A DNA stretch of 64,000 nt from Batillaria attramentaria (GCA_018292915.2 JACVVK020000192.1:1052501-1116500), one strand, 5' to 3'; shown: positions 1-11,660, counted from the stretch's first letter. Made by a program: numbers and translations. The notes: a model not told the origin generated them from the letters alone.

Positions 1-310
1 CGTTACTGGTGTTGGTTGTCAGTTGCAGAAACGTTACTGATGTTACGACTCAGTCATAGAAACGTTACTGGTGTTGATTGTCAGTTGCAGAAACGTTACT
101 GATGTTACGACTCAGTCATAGAAACGTTACTGGTGTTGGTTGTCAGTTGCAGAAACGTTACTGATGCTGCCAGTCATAGGTAGGAAAAATCCCGCTTGCC
201 TCGGCTGGGACTCGAACCCGGGTCTCCCGATCCATTGTGCGAAGTGCTAACCACTACACTACGGGGGCCGGTGTTACAAATTTTTCTAGTTAGTTGCAGA
301 AACGTTATCG
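1..310. repeat. 62-bp tandem array interrupted by a SINE head
   Basis: Units start at 1, 63 and 125 (cgttactggtgttggttgtc). The SINE-C head at 181-270 breaks the array, after which related sequence (gttagttgcagaaacgttat) resumes. The array may extend left of the window. Confidence 0.85.
181..270 (-). mobile_element. SINE-C head (tRNA-Asp/Glu/Gly-like), reverse orientation
   Basis: The minus strand reads cgtagtgtagtggttagcac ... ggtcgggagacc-like sequence and a gggttcgagtcccagcc B box, then gggatttttcctacc. It interrupts the 62-bp tandem array. Similar heads occur at 19862. Confidence 0.7.
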
Positions 311-863
311 CTAGCCTCGAACTTTGCTAATAATGACACAACAGGTAGAAACCTAATTACTACAATGCTTACAATTATCATACAGTCTTGTGACTGAGCC
401 CAACAAGCACGTCCTTTTCCTGTTCTCGGTGTAGTTTCTACGCTACCTCCACTTGGTGGCTTGCATGTCGTACACCTAAATAAAACATACAGAAATCACA
501 GATTGAATTGGACGGACACGTGCAAATTTGGCTACTAAATACATTCACCAATAACAGAGGTTAGGGACCAACAACTACAAATTGAACTGAATTAGTAAAG
601 CAGTCGACAGCAAAACCAGGAAAACGTTTAGGTATGGGTGGAATGGACACTTCCGCCATTTTCCCGGGGCGAGCATGATGTTAAGCTGTTGCAACGTTTG
701 TGTACAGATCAAACAGATCGGCTGCCGGCTTGCATCGATTAGTCACATGATACTGGTGAAAGCAACACAGTTTGTCGAGGTTGATATCATTGAACAGCTT
801 TGACAGTTCCGATCAGCAGAGAGTGTACATGTACCTCTCATTACCTTGAAGTCTCAATACGTT
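311..863. other. No gene seen
   Basis: Plain sequence without convincing ORF, RNA gene or recognised repeat. Confidence 0.6.
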
Positions 864-1302
864 AGTATGGTATGGTATGGTATGGCATGGTATGGTATGG
901 TAGACTTCTCCTCGGCGCACATATCCATCTCTGCTGAAATGCTTATGGCGCCGCAGGGCTGGAGGACGAAGTGGTGAAAGCCTGCTGCCGCTAAGCGCTA
1001 CTTTATGTGCAAACCTCCACCCTGCTATTCACTCTGGTGCGTGCGACAGTATTTCTGTTTACCACGACACCGGCCACAGCCTACTCTTCTTCGAAAGATG
1101 AACGTGGGATTTTTAGCGTGCACACTTGATGTATGTGCGTGCGTGTGTACACGAAGGCGAGACAGGCACCGTAAACGAGTCTGCACATGGATTTGGCTCG
1201 ATATGGTAAGGAAAAATCCCACCATATTCCTGCCCACCGGGGACTCGAACCAGGCAGTTCAGGATCCGAAGTCGGATGCCTTAACCTCTAGACCAAATCC
1301 CA
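864..1302 (-). mobile_element. SINE-B, long tRNA-derived element, reverse orientation
   Basis: The minus-strand head gggatttggtctagaggtta with B-box region tggttcgagtccc is followed by about 330 bp of body matching 7013-7479. It ends in a pentanucleotide tract (TATGG on the + strand, 864-902). Confidence 0.82.
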
Positions 1303-1647
1303 TGTCAGGCATACAACAACGTTGCGGAAAACTTTTCATCGAACGCGCTTCATCAGACTCAGTCACGTGGGACACAAAACCATTGTGGTGACTCGGGTTG
1401 GTGTATATTTTGTTCTACCTACGTACAAGCGTACCGCGCACTGAGCAGACGATGGTTATTTGGTTGCGGACTGAAAATCAACTAGACAGCGCTGATCGGT
1501 GTCTATTTTTTTATTTTATTTTTTTTAGCGACTTGGTCGATCAACGTGTAGTACAGGTATAGAAGCGTTGGGCCAAAGAGTCATATTTCTCTACTACTGG
1601 AAGCAGCAAAGTCACAAACATGGCCGTAGTGACCAAAATTGTAAAAT

Positions 1648-1690
<43 letters not shown>
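1648..1690. repeat. (GATA)n microsatellite
   Basis: About ten tetranucleotide units directly before the hairpin-rich repeat end. Confidence 0.95.
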
Positions 1691-1691
<1 letters not shown>

Positions 1692-1772
1692 GATAGGTAT
1701 TGGGTGGCGCTGCATCGCGGCGACGCGCTTCCCCCGGGGGAGGCAGCCCGAATTTCCCGAAAGGGATAATAA
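1690..1772 (+). mobile_element. Hairpin-rich repeat 3' end, copy 1
   Basis: The block ggataggtattgggtggcgc ... ttcccccgggggaggcagcc ... tttcccgaaagggataat recurs at 10712-10799. It contains three small self-complementary blocks and an AATAAA-like end, which suits the 3' terminus of a LINE or SINE. A GATA tract lies immediately upstream. Confidence 0.5.
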
Positions 1773-2940
1773 AGTAGTAAATTTAAAAAAAAGGGGGGGG
1801 GGGCATCTATTCATTTGGCAAATAGCCTTTGTAAGCGGCAGTTTTGTTTTTTTTTACCCTCAGAATTCAATACGAACAGAGATACTTTAACAAAACTGGT
1901 TAAACATCCCCTACCCATCCATTCCCCTCCACAAACACTGTGACATCCAGAATCCCATCAGTAAATAATTATCAGTAGCTTCAATACGGTAGTGGGCTGG
2001 GATTTGGTTGGGGAGTCTTCCTCTTCAGTTAATTAAATTAACATGCAGGTTCGAAATCCGTCTTTGGATTACATGGCTTTTTGAAGTATTCCAAAGAAGC
2101 ATTTCTTTCTGTTGTCAAAGGTGTAGAACAGCTATACATAATAATATACCTAGAAATAAAAGCAAGAGAAAAATCCTTTGATGGTTTGTTTACGGTGCCT
2201 GTTTTGCCTTCATAGTATTACGAACTCACACACATAAATGTCTGTTGTACACGTTTATGGTCCTATTTCAAACTGGGGGAGTGGGTGGCGGGGTACGGGG
2301 GGAGGGGGGATGAATAAGACACAGTGCGGGCAGGAATGAAAAGAAAGAAATGGGTGGTGCTGTACCATTGGCGAACACCACTCCCCCCCTCCCCCCCTCC
2401 CACCCCCATTTCCCAGGGGCATCAGCCCGAATAATGGTAGTAATTAAAGTAACAAGAGAGATTTGTACCAATACCATTATGCCAGACGTGAAGGTTAAGC
2501 GCACCACAAAATAGTCAGATGATCGTCCAGTGTTGGTATTGCCAAAACAAAACAAAAAAAAAATGCGCAGTTCCACCGCCCGTGGAGCCGTCTCCATTTT
2601 GTCTGTCCGGGGTAACTGAAGACTCGATGGTGACTGAGAGACAGAGGGCGCCACGAGTTTGACTGGCGTGTTCTTCTCTCCTTATCGTCCTCTCTGTGTC
2701 ACTTTCAGAGGTTTCTATGCGACGCTTATTCAATTTGGCCATCAGCTGCTGGCCCCAGTGTGCACCCGAGTGTCATCCTTATTCATGATATGGCTTGTGA
2801 GAGGCCACAATGGCCTTGTGTTTGTGTCTGTAGGGATCTTCTCTTGCAGTCCTACACGGGCGCTGCCTAGTGTTTATGTTTGTTTTACCTAGATGTAGAT
2901 TGCTATTTGTTGTCTACGCCTTTTGTAATCGGGAGCTCAA
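1773..2940. other. No gene seen
   Basis: The stretch holds G- and C-rich runs (about 2277-2410) and an A run; short ORFs here have no conserved pattern. Confidence 0.6.
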
Positions 2941-3058
2941 CACATTAGCATCCCAGCTGGGGCCAAATATTTGTACTGGCCTTTTTCTCGTTGTCCGGTC
3001 TTTGATATCACCCACACGTGGTGGAGAAGGACGTTAAACTCCCAAACTCCCCCTTCAA
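2941..3058 (+). mobile_element. SINE-A, 5'-truncated
   Basis: This is the body of the commonest SINE of the window: cagctggggccaaatatttg, ctttgatatcaccc, then aaggacgttaaactccc. The tRNA-like head is degenerate. Confidence 0.7.
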
Positions 3059-3380
3059 TACATAAGCACGAAGGTGCAGGGTCTCCTGCATATCCTAGGT
3101 TTATACTGCCCCGTAGACCAGTTTCCATCATCTGTCCAACGTTACTCTTCTGTTTGTTTATTTGTAGTGCAGGCACATTTACCCGCGGATCGGTCTTTGT
3201 TGCCTGCGCGGCTTTCAGCCCTAAAACCTCATTCACTCACACCCCCCCCCCCCCCCACAAGGGCGCTCATGAAGTGCTCGCAAATAGTGTTGGCTTCATA
3301 AGTGACAAGGTATCCAGGCAGATCGCCAAACTGTGTGGTTATTAACGCCTTTGTCACTTGACGTCTCAATACGTACGACA

Positions 3381-3551
3381 GGCTGGGTGGCCGAATGGTA
3401 GAGCGTTGGACTTCTAATGCTCGGGTCGTGAGTTCGTATCCCGGCTGGGCCCAAATATTTGTGCTGGCTTTTTCATCGTTGCCCCGTCATTGAGATCACC
3501 CGTATGTGGTGGAAAAGGACGTTAACCCCACCCCACCCCCCTCCCACCCCC
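3381..3551 (+). mobile_element. SINE-A, tRNA-derived, complete
   Basis: The tRNA-like head (A box tggccgaatgg, B-box region gagttcgtatccc) is followed by the shared body ccaaatatttgtgctggc ... gtggtggaaaaggacgtta and a C/A-rich tail. Confidence 0.85.
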
Positions 3552-3897
3552 TGTACGACAGGCATACAACAGTGTGTGGAAAACTTTTCATCAAATTCGC
3601 TGAGTCTGTGCATCAGAATCAGTCACTTGGGGCACAGTACAGCGTCTGAAACCATTGTAGTGACTCTGACAGGCGTATAAGTTGTTCTAGAAGTGTAGCG
3701 CGTACCGAGCAGACGACGTTATTTTGGTTGCGGACTGAGGTCCAGCTCGGCGCTGATTGGTGGCTATTTTTATCAGCTTTTTCGAGTCCCAGTCTGTTCA
3801 TAAATACATCATACGTTCAAAGAAAGTCGTATTTCTCTAAAATTAGAAGTCGCAAAGTCGGGAAAACGGCACCAGTGGCAAAATGAAACATCTTTCT

Positions 3898-4183
3898 ATG
3901 TGGCACCGTTCATTCGGGCCGATCGTCGGGGGTTCTCTCCGGGTACTCCGGCTTCCTCCCCCTCTGCTTTGGAAATGTTCAGCCCACCAAATTTGAAAAA
4001 TAAATGTAATTCTAAATTCCGAAATTTATATAGCTGAGCTGACCCTTCGCACCACGTGATTGTAATACGTTTATGTCCAGTGTGTGGGAAAATGCGTGTG
4101 ATTCACGTGAGCGTGCGTGTTGGGTTCAGTTCGCGGCGCTTTGAGCCGATTCGTGAAATTGGGTAAAGCGCCTTTACAATACC

Positions 4184-4214
<31 letters not shown>
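3898..4214 (+). mobile_element. SINE-D, 5'-truncated, ATT tail
   Basis: The body matches 49260-49585 at most positions (gtggcaccgttcattcggg, gggtactccggcttcctccc, gggtaaagcg). The tRNA-like head is missing and the end is (ATT)n at 4185-4214. Confidence 0.82.
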
Positions 4215-4215
<1 letters not shown>

Positions 4216-4470
4216 TATCTGACAAACAGCTTACAGCTTCGAAAGCGGCAGCGGTGTTGCGAACATAGAGGCTTCTGACGGTGTCTTTCAGATATGTCGT
4301 GTTCCTACGTGATTTAAAATAATGTTTTTTTGCAACGATAGGGACAAACCATCTTTTGTTTCAGTTTATCTAGTGCACATTTTGGCCGTGTCAGTCGTTA
4401 GCTTTAGAGTAAAACATCGTCTGTTTACTTGGTGCGTCTATTGACCAGCTCTGTTGTATGGCTCCGTGAG

Positions 4471-4474
<4 letters not shown>

Positions 4475-4511
<37 letters not shown>
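4475..4511. repeat. (CT)n
   Basis: An uninterrupted CT tract preceding a SINE-A. Confidence 0.95.
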
Positions 4512-4514
<3 letters not shown>

Positions 4515-4541
4515 TTTTTTGTGTACTTTCGCTTTAGAGAA

Positions 4542-4718
4542 GGGGAGCCGGGATAGTCCAGTGGTAGAGCGTTGGACTTTCAATGCTCGGGTCGTCAGTT
4601 CTAATCCCGGCTGAGGCCAAATATTTGTGCTGACCTTTTTCTCGTTGCCCAGTCTTTGATATCATCCTTACGTGGTGGAAAAGGACGTTAAACTACTAAA
4701 CACCCACCCCACCCACCC
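4542..4718 (+). mobile_element. SINE-A, tRNA-derived, complete
   Basis: The head starts ggggagccgggatagtccag with B-box region cagttctaatccc; the body and the acccacccc tail are typical. It follows a CT tract and 31 bp of T-rich sequence. Confidence 0.85.
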
Positions 4719-6019
4719 ATGCTTCAGAGAACAAAAGCGTCGTCTCTTTTACGAGGTGCATCTTTTGGCCATGTCAATGTGTTGCTCACGCCAGGTTGGT
4801 GGGCTTGGTGTAGTCAGCTTTTTCAGCCTTCTGTGCTTCATTTACGTATTCAGGTTTATTTTTCTCATGAAAATAGGTCCTTTTCTCGCAATGTTTTGAT
4901 GAAGTGTTAAAGTTATTCATTTTTGTATCATTTGTATCATTTCATCTATGTATGTACGTGTACAACAACTTGTGAGACGTGTTGAGATAGGCCAAGGCCT
5001 AAAAACAATAAACTCTGTCTTAGTCTGAGTCTGAGTCAGTCATGCATCGGCACCATTCTCTCACCAGACCTAGCTTGCCATGGAATACACAATACAATGT
5101 GCACATTCCTCTCACTAACACATTCACAAGCGTCAGAATGGCGGTAACCAGAAGCATGCACAATGTACATAGGGATCCTTCGCCAGTGTTTATTAAACAT
5201 TGACAAGGGGAGATAACCTGAATGGATGATCACAGGCGCCAGCATAAGAGAGCATCTTGTTTACAGGGCTGAGGCTCGAGTATTCTGCCCCTGGGATGGC
5301 TTTGAGGACTGGCATGAAAGAAAGATCTGTCATTTGGAAAAAGAACCTAACCCCCTTAGTTCTGCTGGCCTGTTAGGCCCTTTTTGGAGACAGTGAGATC
5401 TGCTGACATAACAGCGTTCTCTTACCCGGCCCCTAAATCTCTCTCAGTCTCCAAACCTTAAAGGACCCGTAACGATGCCGATTCCATTGCTGCCTCCTAC
5501 TGCATGCTGGTCAGGAGTCGGCCATTGTTGTTGCCATATCGACGCTTGATTAATTGTTGGAAAGAGACGTGGTTCCGACATCGTTTCCGCAGCAACCTTG
5601 GCAGGCGTTCTGGGGGACTTCATGCCGATTTCGGTAATCAGAACCCGTTCCCCCAAACCTGATCTGAAATCTCACGACTTTCACGGGCCCATTAGTGCCA
5701 AAGAATTGGAGAAGAAATACAAGTGACGTGACCGTGGTGCCACAAAGAGGGAGATATATTCGAGGTTTTCTCGGAGCTCGGTGTATGGCACAGGGTTAAC
5801 TCTCTTCGCTGTGTCCTTGTAGTTCGTCTGCTAAGCAGTTTTAAATTCTTACTTATACAAGAGGTCGGTTTGTTTTCCACCGCGTTCTGCCCGAGAAGGT
5901 TACGGAGACGAACACGAATACGAAATTTTATTTGATATACCGTAGGCCCTTTCAAAGTGGGCTGAATATATTTTACATAAATATACTAAATATGTTGAGA
6001 AGGTAACTAGTTGTGTCGT
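4719..6019. other. No gene seen; possible retroelement 3' end near 5035
   Basis: aacaataaactctgtcttag followed by a GTCTGA repeat near 5007-5040 resembles the short-repeat-ending tails of other elements here. The rest is unassigned. Confidence 0.5.
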
Positions 6020-6075
6020 TTTTGTTGTTGATGTTGTTGTTGCTGCTTTGTTGTTGTTGTTGCTGCTGCTGCTGT
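6020..6075. repeat. (GTT)n/(GCT)n
   Basis: An imperfect trinucleotide tract. Confidence 0.85.
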
Positions 6076-6183
6076 CGTCTCATTTTGAGTTTGTTGGTTT
6101 TTGCTTGTTTGAATATAGTTTTGGTCGTTGTTTTATGTTCTTTTTGTTGTTGTTTAATTTGTTGTAGATTTCTGTTTGTTTGA

Positions 6184-6365
6184 GGGGAGCCGGGGTGGCC
6201 GAATGGTAGAGCGTTGGACTTCCAGTGCTCGGGTCATGAGTTCGAATCCCGGCTGGGGCCAAATTCATGTATTTGTGCTGCCTTTTCATCGTTGCCCCAT
6301 CTTTGATATCACCCGTATGTGGTGGAAAAGGACGTTACACCCCCAAACACCCACCCCACCCTCTG
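6184..6365 (+). mobile_element. SINE-A, tRNA-derived, complete
   Basis: It has an intact head (ggggagccggggtggccgaa, B box gagttcgaatccc), the conserved body, and a tail ending caaacacccaccccaccc. Confidence 0.88.
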
Positions 6366-7012
6366 TTTGTTTGTTTGTTTTTGTTTTTGTGTTTTGTTGT
6401 TGATGCTGCTGTTTTGTTTGTTTGATTTGTTTGTTTGTTTGTTATGGTTGGGGGGTGCTTTTTGTGTTTTTTGTTGTTGTTTATTTTGTTTTGTTTTTGT
6501 TTGTATTGTATTTTTAGGGTTTATGTCTTTCTTTCTTTTGACTTGCTTTGGTTTGTTTGTTTGTTTTGTTTTTTTTGGGTTTTTTTCCTGCTGGAGGTTA
6601 TTGTTTCTTTATTCTGTTGTCGTTTGTTTGAAACTGACACCATGTCTACGTTTTTCCTCGCTCATGTACCATCATGCATCTTACACCCTGGATGTCAAAA
6701 TAATTCCCCGGTTCCTGTTACCTCCCTTCTGCCCCCTTATCTCCCCTAGTCCGTACGTGGCAGATAAATTGAATGGTGAAGTGTGGTTAACGCCCATCTC
6801 TCTGTCCCTGGAAACACAAATTAAGTGTCAAGACAAATTATGTCGCCTGGAAACGCGGATTAAATTACCCAAACAAAATTATATCTGCCGTGATGTTAAT
6901 TCAGCTCAAAACTTGCCTTTCTCCTTTCACAGAACGAAATCGGTAATTTGCCGCTCCGCTGCAAGGGAGAGAACTGTCCCTGTGTGGGAAATGTGATCAC
7001 AAGATCTACAGA

Positions 7013-7479
7013 AATTTGGACAGGGGATTTGGTCTAGTGGTTAAGGCATCTGACTTCGGATCCTAAGCTGCCTGGTTCGAGTCCCTGGTGGGCAGGAATA
7101 TGGTGGGATTTTTCCTTACCATGTCGAGTCAAATCCATGTGCAGACTCGTTTACGGTGCCTGTCTCGCCTTCGTGTACACACGCACGCACATACAACAAG
7201 TGTGCACGCTAAAAATCCCACGTTCATCTTTCGAAGAAGAGTAGGCTGTGACCGTTGGCGTGGTAAAACAGAAATACTGTCGCACGCACCAGAATTAAGA
7301 GCAGGGTGGAGGTTTGCACATAAAGTAGCGCTTAGCGGCAGCAGACTTTCACTGCTTCGTCCTCCAACCCTGCGGCGCCGTGAGCATTTCCGCAGAGATG
7401 GATATGTGCGCCGAGGAGAAGTCTACCATACCATACCATACCATACCATACTATACCATACCATACCATACCATACCAT
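7013..7479 (+). mobile_element. SINE-B, full-length, 14-bp target duplication
   Basis: The tRNA-like head (ggatttggtctagtggttaa, B-box region ctggttcgagtccc) is followed by a long body and an (ATACC)n-type tail from about 7424. Perfect direct repeats acaagatctacaga at 6999-7012 and 7480-7493 define a 467-bp insertion. Confidence 0.9.
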
Positions 7480-7641
7480 ACAAGATCTACAGAGATCCCA
7501 GCATAGGGGGGAAAAAAAGAGGAAGAAAGGGGGTGGGAGGGGATGGGGATAGACTAACTGCTAAGCAATTACCGCTTGCTAAGTGTTTTCTCCGTTCAGT
7601 TCTGGAAAGTTCTGTTCCTTTGCGGCTTTTCCCATGCGGCG

Positions 7642-8033
7642 ATTACAGCATCAGTGAGATTAAACCATATACCTAGATCGCTCATGCTTAGCACAGCATT
7701 ACAGCATCAGTGAGATTAAACCATATACCTAGATCGCTCATGCTTAGCACAGCATTACAGCATCAGTGAGATTAAACCATATACCTAGATCGCTCATGCT
7801 TAGCACAGCATTACAGCATCAGTGAGATTAAACCATATACCTAGATCGCTCATGCTTAGCACAGCATTACAGCATCAGTGAGATTAAACCATATACCTAG
7901 ATCGCTCATGCTTAGCACAGCATTACAGCATCAGTGAGATTAAACCATATACCTAGATCGCTCATGCTTAGCACAGCATTACAGCATCAGTGAGATTAAA
8001 CCATATACCTAGATCGTTCATGCTTAGCACAGC
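7642..8033. repeat. 56-bp tandem array, 7 near-identical units
   Basis: The unit attacagcatcagtgagatt ... cgctcatgcttagcacagc repeats seven times in exactly 392 bp. The only substitution I see is cgttcatg in the last unit. No spacers or palindromic units suggest a CRISPR. Confidence 0.95.
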
Positions 8034-8300
8034 CACGCGTGCAAAAAGTGAAACTATATAGGAGACCTTCGCGCATGCAAGTTGATGTTATGTATGTAAT
8101 TCAACTGATTCATGTACCTCTGTCGGGGTCAGGAATAAATCAACTTGTCAACTTGGCTGCAAAGATTTAGCGTCGCGCAAGGCGTGATGGGACCCCGGGC
8201 ATTTGGCATTCAGACTGAATAGTCAACCAGCGTTCGCTCTTTTGTAGCGTTCACAACTTTTCCGGCCCTCGGGGGCCAAACCAATATCAGTTTAGAAGAA

Positions 8301-8474
8301 AGGGTGGGTGAGTGGGTGGGTGGGTGAGTGGGTGGGCGGGCGGGAGTTTAACGTCCTTTTCACCTTTTCAACGAGAAAAAGGCCAGCACAAATATTTGGC
8401 CCCAGCCGGGATTCGAACTGACGACCCGAGCATTGAAAGTCCAACGCTCCACCATTCGGCCACCCCGGGTCCCC
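8301..8474 (-). mobile_element. SINE-A, reverse orientation, 8-bp target duplication
   Basis: Minus-strand head and body are complete. Direct repeats tagaagaa flank it at 8293-8300 and 8477-8484. The GGGT-rich left end is the reverse complement of the usual ACCC tail. Confidence 0.85.
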
Positions 8475-8518
8475 TGTAGAAGAATCGGGGAGAGTTAGAG
8501 CACCTCAAGATACTACCA

Positions 8519-8666
8519 AACTATCCTACTGTGTCCTAAACTATCCTACTGTGTCCTAAACTATCCTACTGTGTCCTAAACTATCCTACTGTGTCCTAAA
8601 CTTTCCTACTGTGTCCTAAACTATCCTACTGTGTCCTAAACTATCCTACTGTGTCCTAAACTTTCC
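8519..8666. repeat. 20-bp tandem array, about 7 units
   Basis: The unit is ctatcctactgtgtcctaaa with occasional a-to-t change (ctttcc). It follows the reverse SINE-A at 8301-8474. Confidence 0.95.
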
Positions 8667-9506
8667 GTACAAATTTCCGAGATACCTCACTCTACATTCT
8701 CCAAAAAAAACCCGACAACACTGTCGCCCTCTAGACACAACAATAATTATAACAAAAAGATGTCGTCAGCAAGGATAGTAATCGCTAACAACTTACTATT
8801 ATTATAGCTGACTTCCGGAAGCACCGTGATCCCATAAGTCAATGCGCTTTACCCTTGAGCCACAGCGGAACCCATGATGGCGTACTTTCCGCTAGATTCA
8901 GGAAGGTGACGTCATAGTTGATCTAGGTTCTTGATATCTATGGATCGAGCCCAAAACCACGGTAGTGAAAATAAATTTTAAAAAACGTGTTCACCCCTTC
9001 CGTTGTCCGTTTCCTCTGGCTGTGAGAACTGGTCCCATCTGTATCATAGTCAAGGATAAAACAAATGTGGCCGACGTGTCAATCTGTCTGGATTGAATAG
9101 TGTTCAGCTGGACTTCTCCGTCGTGATAGCTGCCCCTTACTGCCACGATCTTCCCATTAGTGCCCTTCTCCAATCACGCTCGTGGCCACGCAGAGGGCGT
9201 TGAACTGTAGCTAACCAACCTTCGTAGCTTGACTTTTCACGACCTGTCGACAGTAATATACGGTTGCGTTCCCTGTTTACTCTTGGTAATTATTTTCACC
9301 ACTCCTGCCTCCCATCTGACACACAGTAACTATGTGTTATGGCAGAAATCCAACGCAGAGCAAGTCCCATGCCAGCCTGAAGTCCAGTCCCTCAATTACG
9401 GATTTGCAGAGTCGGCTGCTGGGTGATATTAACAGTATGGGTGGAGGCACTGTTTGGATATGGGCATGTGCTATAGTTAAAGCCCGGTTTCGCTTTTGAA
9501 AGAAAT

Positions 9507-9682
9507 AGGAGTGGGTGGGTGGGTGTTTGGGGGTTTAACGTCCTTTTCCACCACATAGAGTGATATCAAAGACGGGGCAACGATGAAAAAGCCAGCACAA
9601 ATATTTGGCTCCAGCCGGGATCGAACTGACGACCCGAGCATTGAAAGTCCAACGCTCTACCATTCGGCCACCCCGGCTCCCC
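9507..9682 (-). mobile_element. SINE-A, reverse orientation, 10-bp target duplication
   Basis: The element is complete, with direct repeats tgaaagaaat at 9497-9506 and 9683-9692 marking the insertion. Confidence 0.88.
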
Positions 9683-9805
9683 TGAAAGAAATTGGATAGT
9701 TACACACCTTGACTAATGATTGTGCATAATGAGCACCAAAACAAATCAACTCAGAAGAGTTCTGCGTTTTGTTCTTTCTTTCATTCTTTCTTTCTTTTCT
9801 TTTTA

Positions 9806-10040
9806 GCTTTTAAGAGTCAAAGCCCGACCACTCCCCTGCCCACTATATGATAAGACTGGTTAAAAAGAACAATCCACTGCACTCTAGTAGGAGCCACTTC
9901 AAGCCACTGTTACGCAAGGCTTGGGACTTCCCCGCTGGGTCCGAGACCGCTGCAGATTGCATAATAGTGGCTTGAAGTGGCTTCTAGTGATCTGAAGATT
10001 TCAAGTAAAATTGCGATTTTAGCATGGGCTTTTGAGAGCT
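9806..10040. mobile_element. Inverted-arm element, copy 1
   Basis: It contains gccacttcaagccact and its complement agtggcttgaagtggc about 75 bp apart, with gactggttaaaaagaacaat on one side and gaagatttcaagtaaaattg on the other. An inverted copy is at 54818-55015. Confidence 0.6.
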
Positions 10041-11279
10041 AAACTCATATCCGAAATTTTAACACTAATAAAGCTTGTACTATTTTATCGTAATGAGAAT
10101 GTTCTTGACGCAAAAAAAGAAAAGACACCCCGCCCAACCCCCCTTCCTCGCCCCTCAAAAGAAAAAGGTTGCAACTGCTTGGATAGAACAAAACAACAAC
10201 ATTTTTCTCTTTGTCGCGCCTTGAAATATCCGCTTTTAATTTGACTGGAGCCGCTTGCTTGTCATCCAGTTCGCTTTGCTGCTGTAGGCCACGACAGAAC
10301 CCAGTGATTCAAGCTTGAGACTGGAAGCCCGACAGTGCTGGATTTTTTTATTTTATTTTTTTTCTATTTTTCTTCCTATAAATGGGTGCAACAGATGTGC
10401 AAACCAATTACTTGCCTACGGCGTTGAGTTTCCCCGTGGTGTGTGAGAGTAAATCTGCTGCATCTAGGGAGTGGGGGGGGGGGGGGGCTAGCAGAAAGTT
10501 TAAAAAAAAAATCCCTCATAGATATCGTCAATGAAATCAGTATCATTGAATGGGGGTGGGGTGGAGTTGATGCCGATGGGGTGCAGGGGGGGGGGGATTG
10601 GAGGGGGGGGGAGGGGTTTGTGGAAGGTGCAATCAAGAAAAGCAGCACATGATTATGATTAAGTCTTCCGTATGCCATTTTCGGGTTCCACCCGTTTAAT
10701 ATTTTAAAAATTGAAATATGGGATAGGTAAGGAGCGCTGCGCCGCGCGACGCGCTTTTCCCGGGAAAAGCAGCCCAAATTTCCCGAAAGGGACAATACAA
10801 GCTTTAAAATGTATATAATTATATATTTCTTCGAACGCCTGAGAGTTTACGCAGTTCCTTTGCCCAAAACAAAATGCTTTTCTTTATGATCCTTACTGCA
10901 AAAACTACTCAGTACTTGTCTTATTAACATGCGATGCGCACTCGCTTGCGTAAGATTTCATGACCGTCACCCCCCGGAATATCAATACCCCGCCGGGAAA
11001 TGACTACACCTGTGAGCTGACGGGAAAAGAGGGGCGGTTTTTATTTTAGGAGCAGATCGACCTCGCGGTGTTGACTTCTAAATTCGTCGTACCAGAATTA
11101 CATTCCTCCAATGTAAATTTAGGAAATCAATTTTCTATCTGCCAGTCTTCCTGTTCGCCTGTAGACAAACCCTGGCGTCTCGCTGTTTTCTGACGACATC
11201 CGCGAGATTGAGAGTCTTCCGTTTCAGAGAGCATATCAATAGGGCGTGAAGTTTTTCCCAGTCTCTCTCTGTCTTTTCC

Positions 11280-11282
<3 letters not shown>
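10041..11282. other. No gene seen apart from the repeat end at 10712
   Basis: G runs near 10470-10620 are low complexity. No conserved ORF. Confidence 0.6.
10712..10799 (+). mobile_element. Hairpin-rich repeat 3' end, copy 2
   Basis: The block ggataggtaaggagcgctgc ... ttttcccgggaaaagcagcc ... tttcccgaaagggacaatac matches 1690-1772 at most positions, including all three self-complementary blocks. No coding part is attached. Confidence 0.5.

Positions 11283-11359
<77 letters not shown>
11283..11359. repeat. (TC)n(AC)n compound tract
   Basis: About 19 TC units are followed by about 20 AC units. Confidence 0.95.
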
Positions 11360-11360
<1 letters not shown>

Positions 11361-11432
11361 TTAGAATTAGCAACGGCAGGTACAAAAATTGAGTGTTGCG
11401 TTAACTACCTTTACCGCGTTGAAAAATTCGTT

Positions 11433-11433
<1 letters not shown>

Positions 11434-11474
<41 letters not shown>

Positions 11475-11490
11475 TCTCTCTCTCTCTCTG
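11434..11490. repeat. (CT)n with TTTC interruptions
   Basis: A CT tract 75 bp after the previous one. Confidence 0.95.
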
Positions 11491-11584
11491 TTGTTTTTTC
11501 TTTTTTCTTTTCTTTTTTTGTCTACTGTCCTTTTGATGTCATTTTCTCACCACTTGGCGTCTGGCTATTGCAGCTCCTCGGGCT

Positions 11585-11587
<3 letters not shown>

Positions 11588-11660
<73 letters not shown>
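11588..11660. repeat. (GT)n
   Basis: 36 uninterrupted GT units. Confidence 0.97.

Noticed and set aside
864..1391. 128-codon ORF with Cys/Arg-rich start
   Set aside because: It lies within a reversed SINE-B and is not conserved as protein.
6184..6260. tRNA genes suggested by A and B boxes
   Set aside because: The heads belong to SINEs with shared downstream bodies; the stems do not form a full cloverleaf, and many copies carry the same decay. The same holds for 7021-7090, 19866-19940 and 49175-49245.
6319..6996. 225-codon ORF
   Set aside because: It starts inside a SINE-A and runs through T/G-rich low-complexity sequence, giving a Phe/Cys/Val-rich product without a recognisable domain.
7642..8033. 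CRISPR-like array
   Set aside because: The units are contiguous without unique spacers, and the DNA is clearly eukaryotic.
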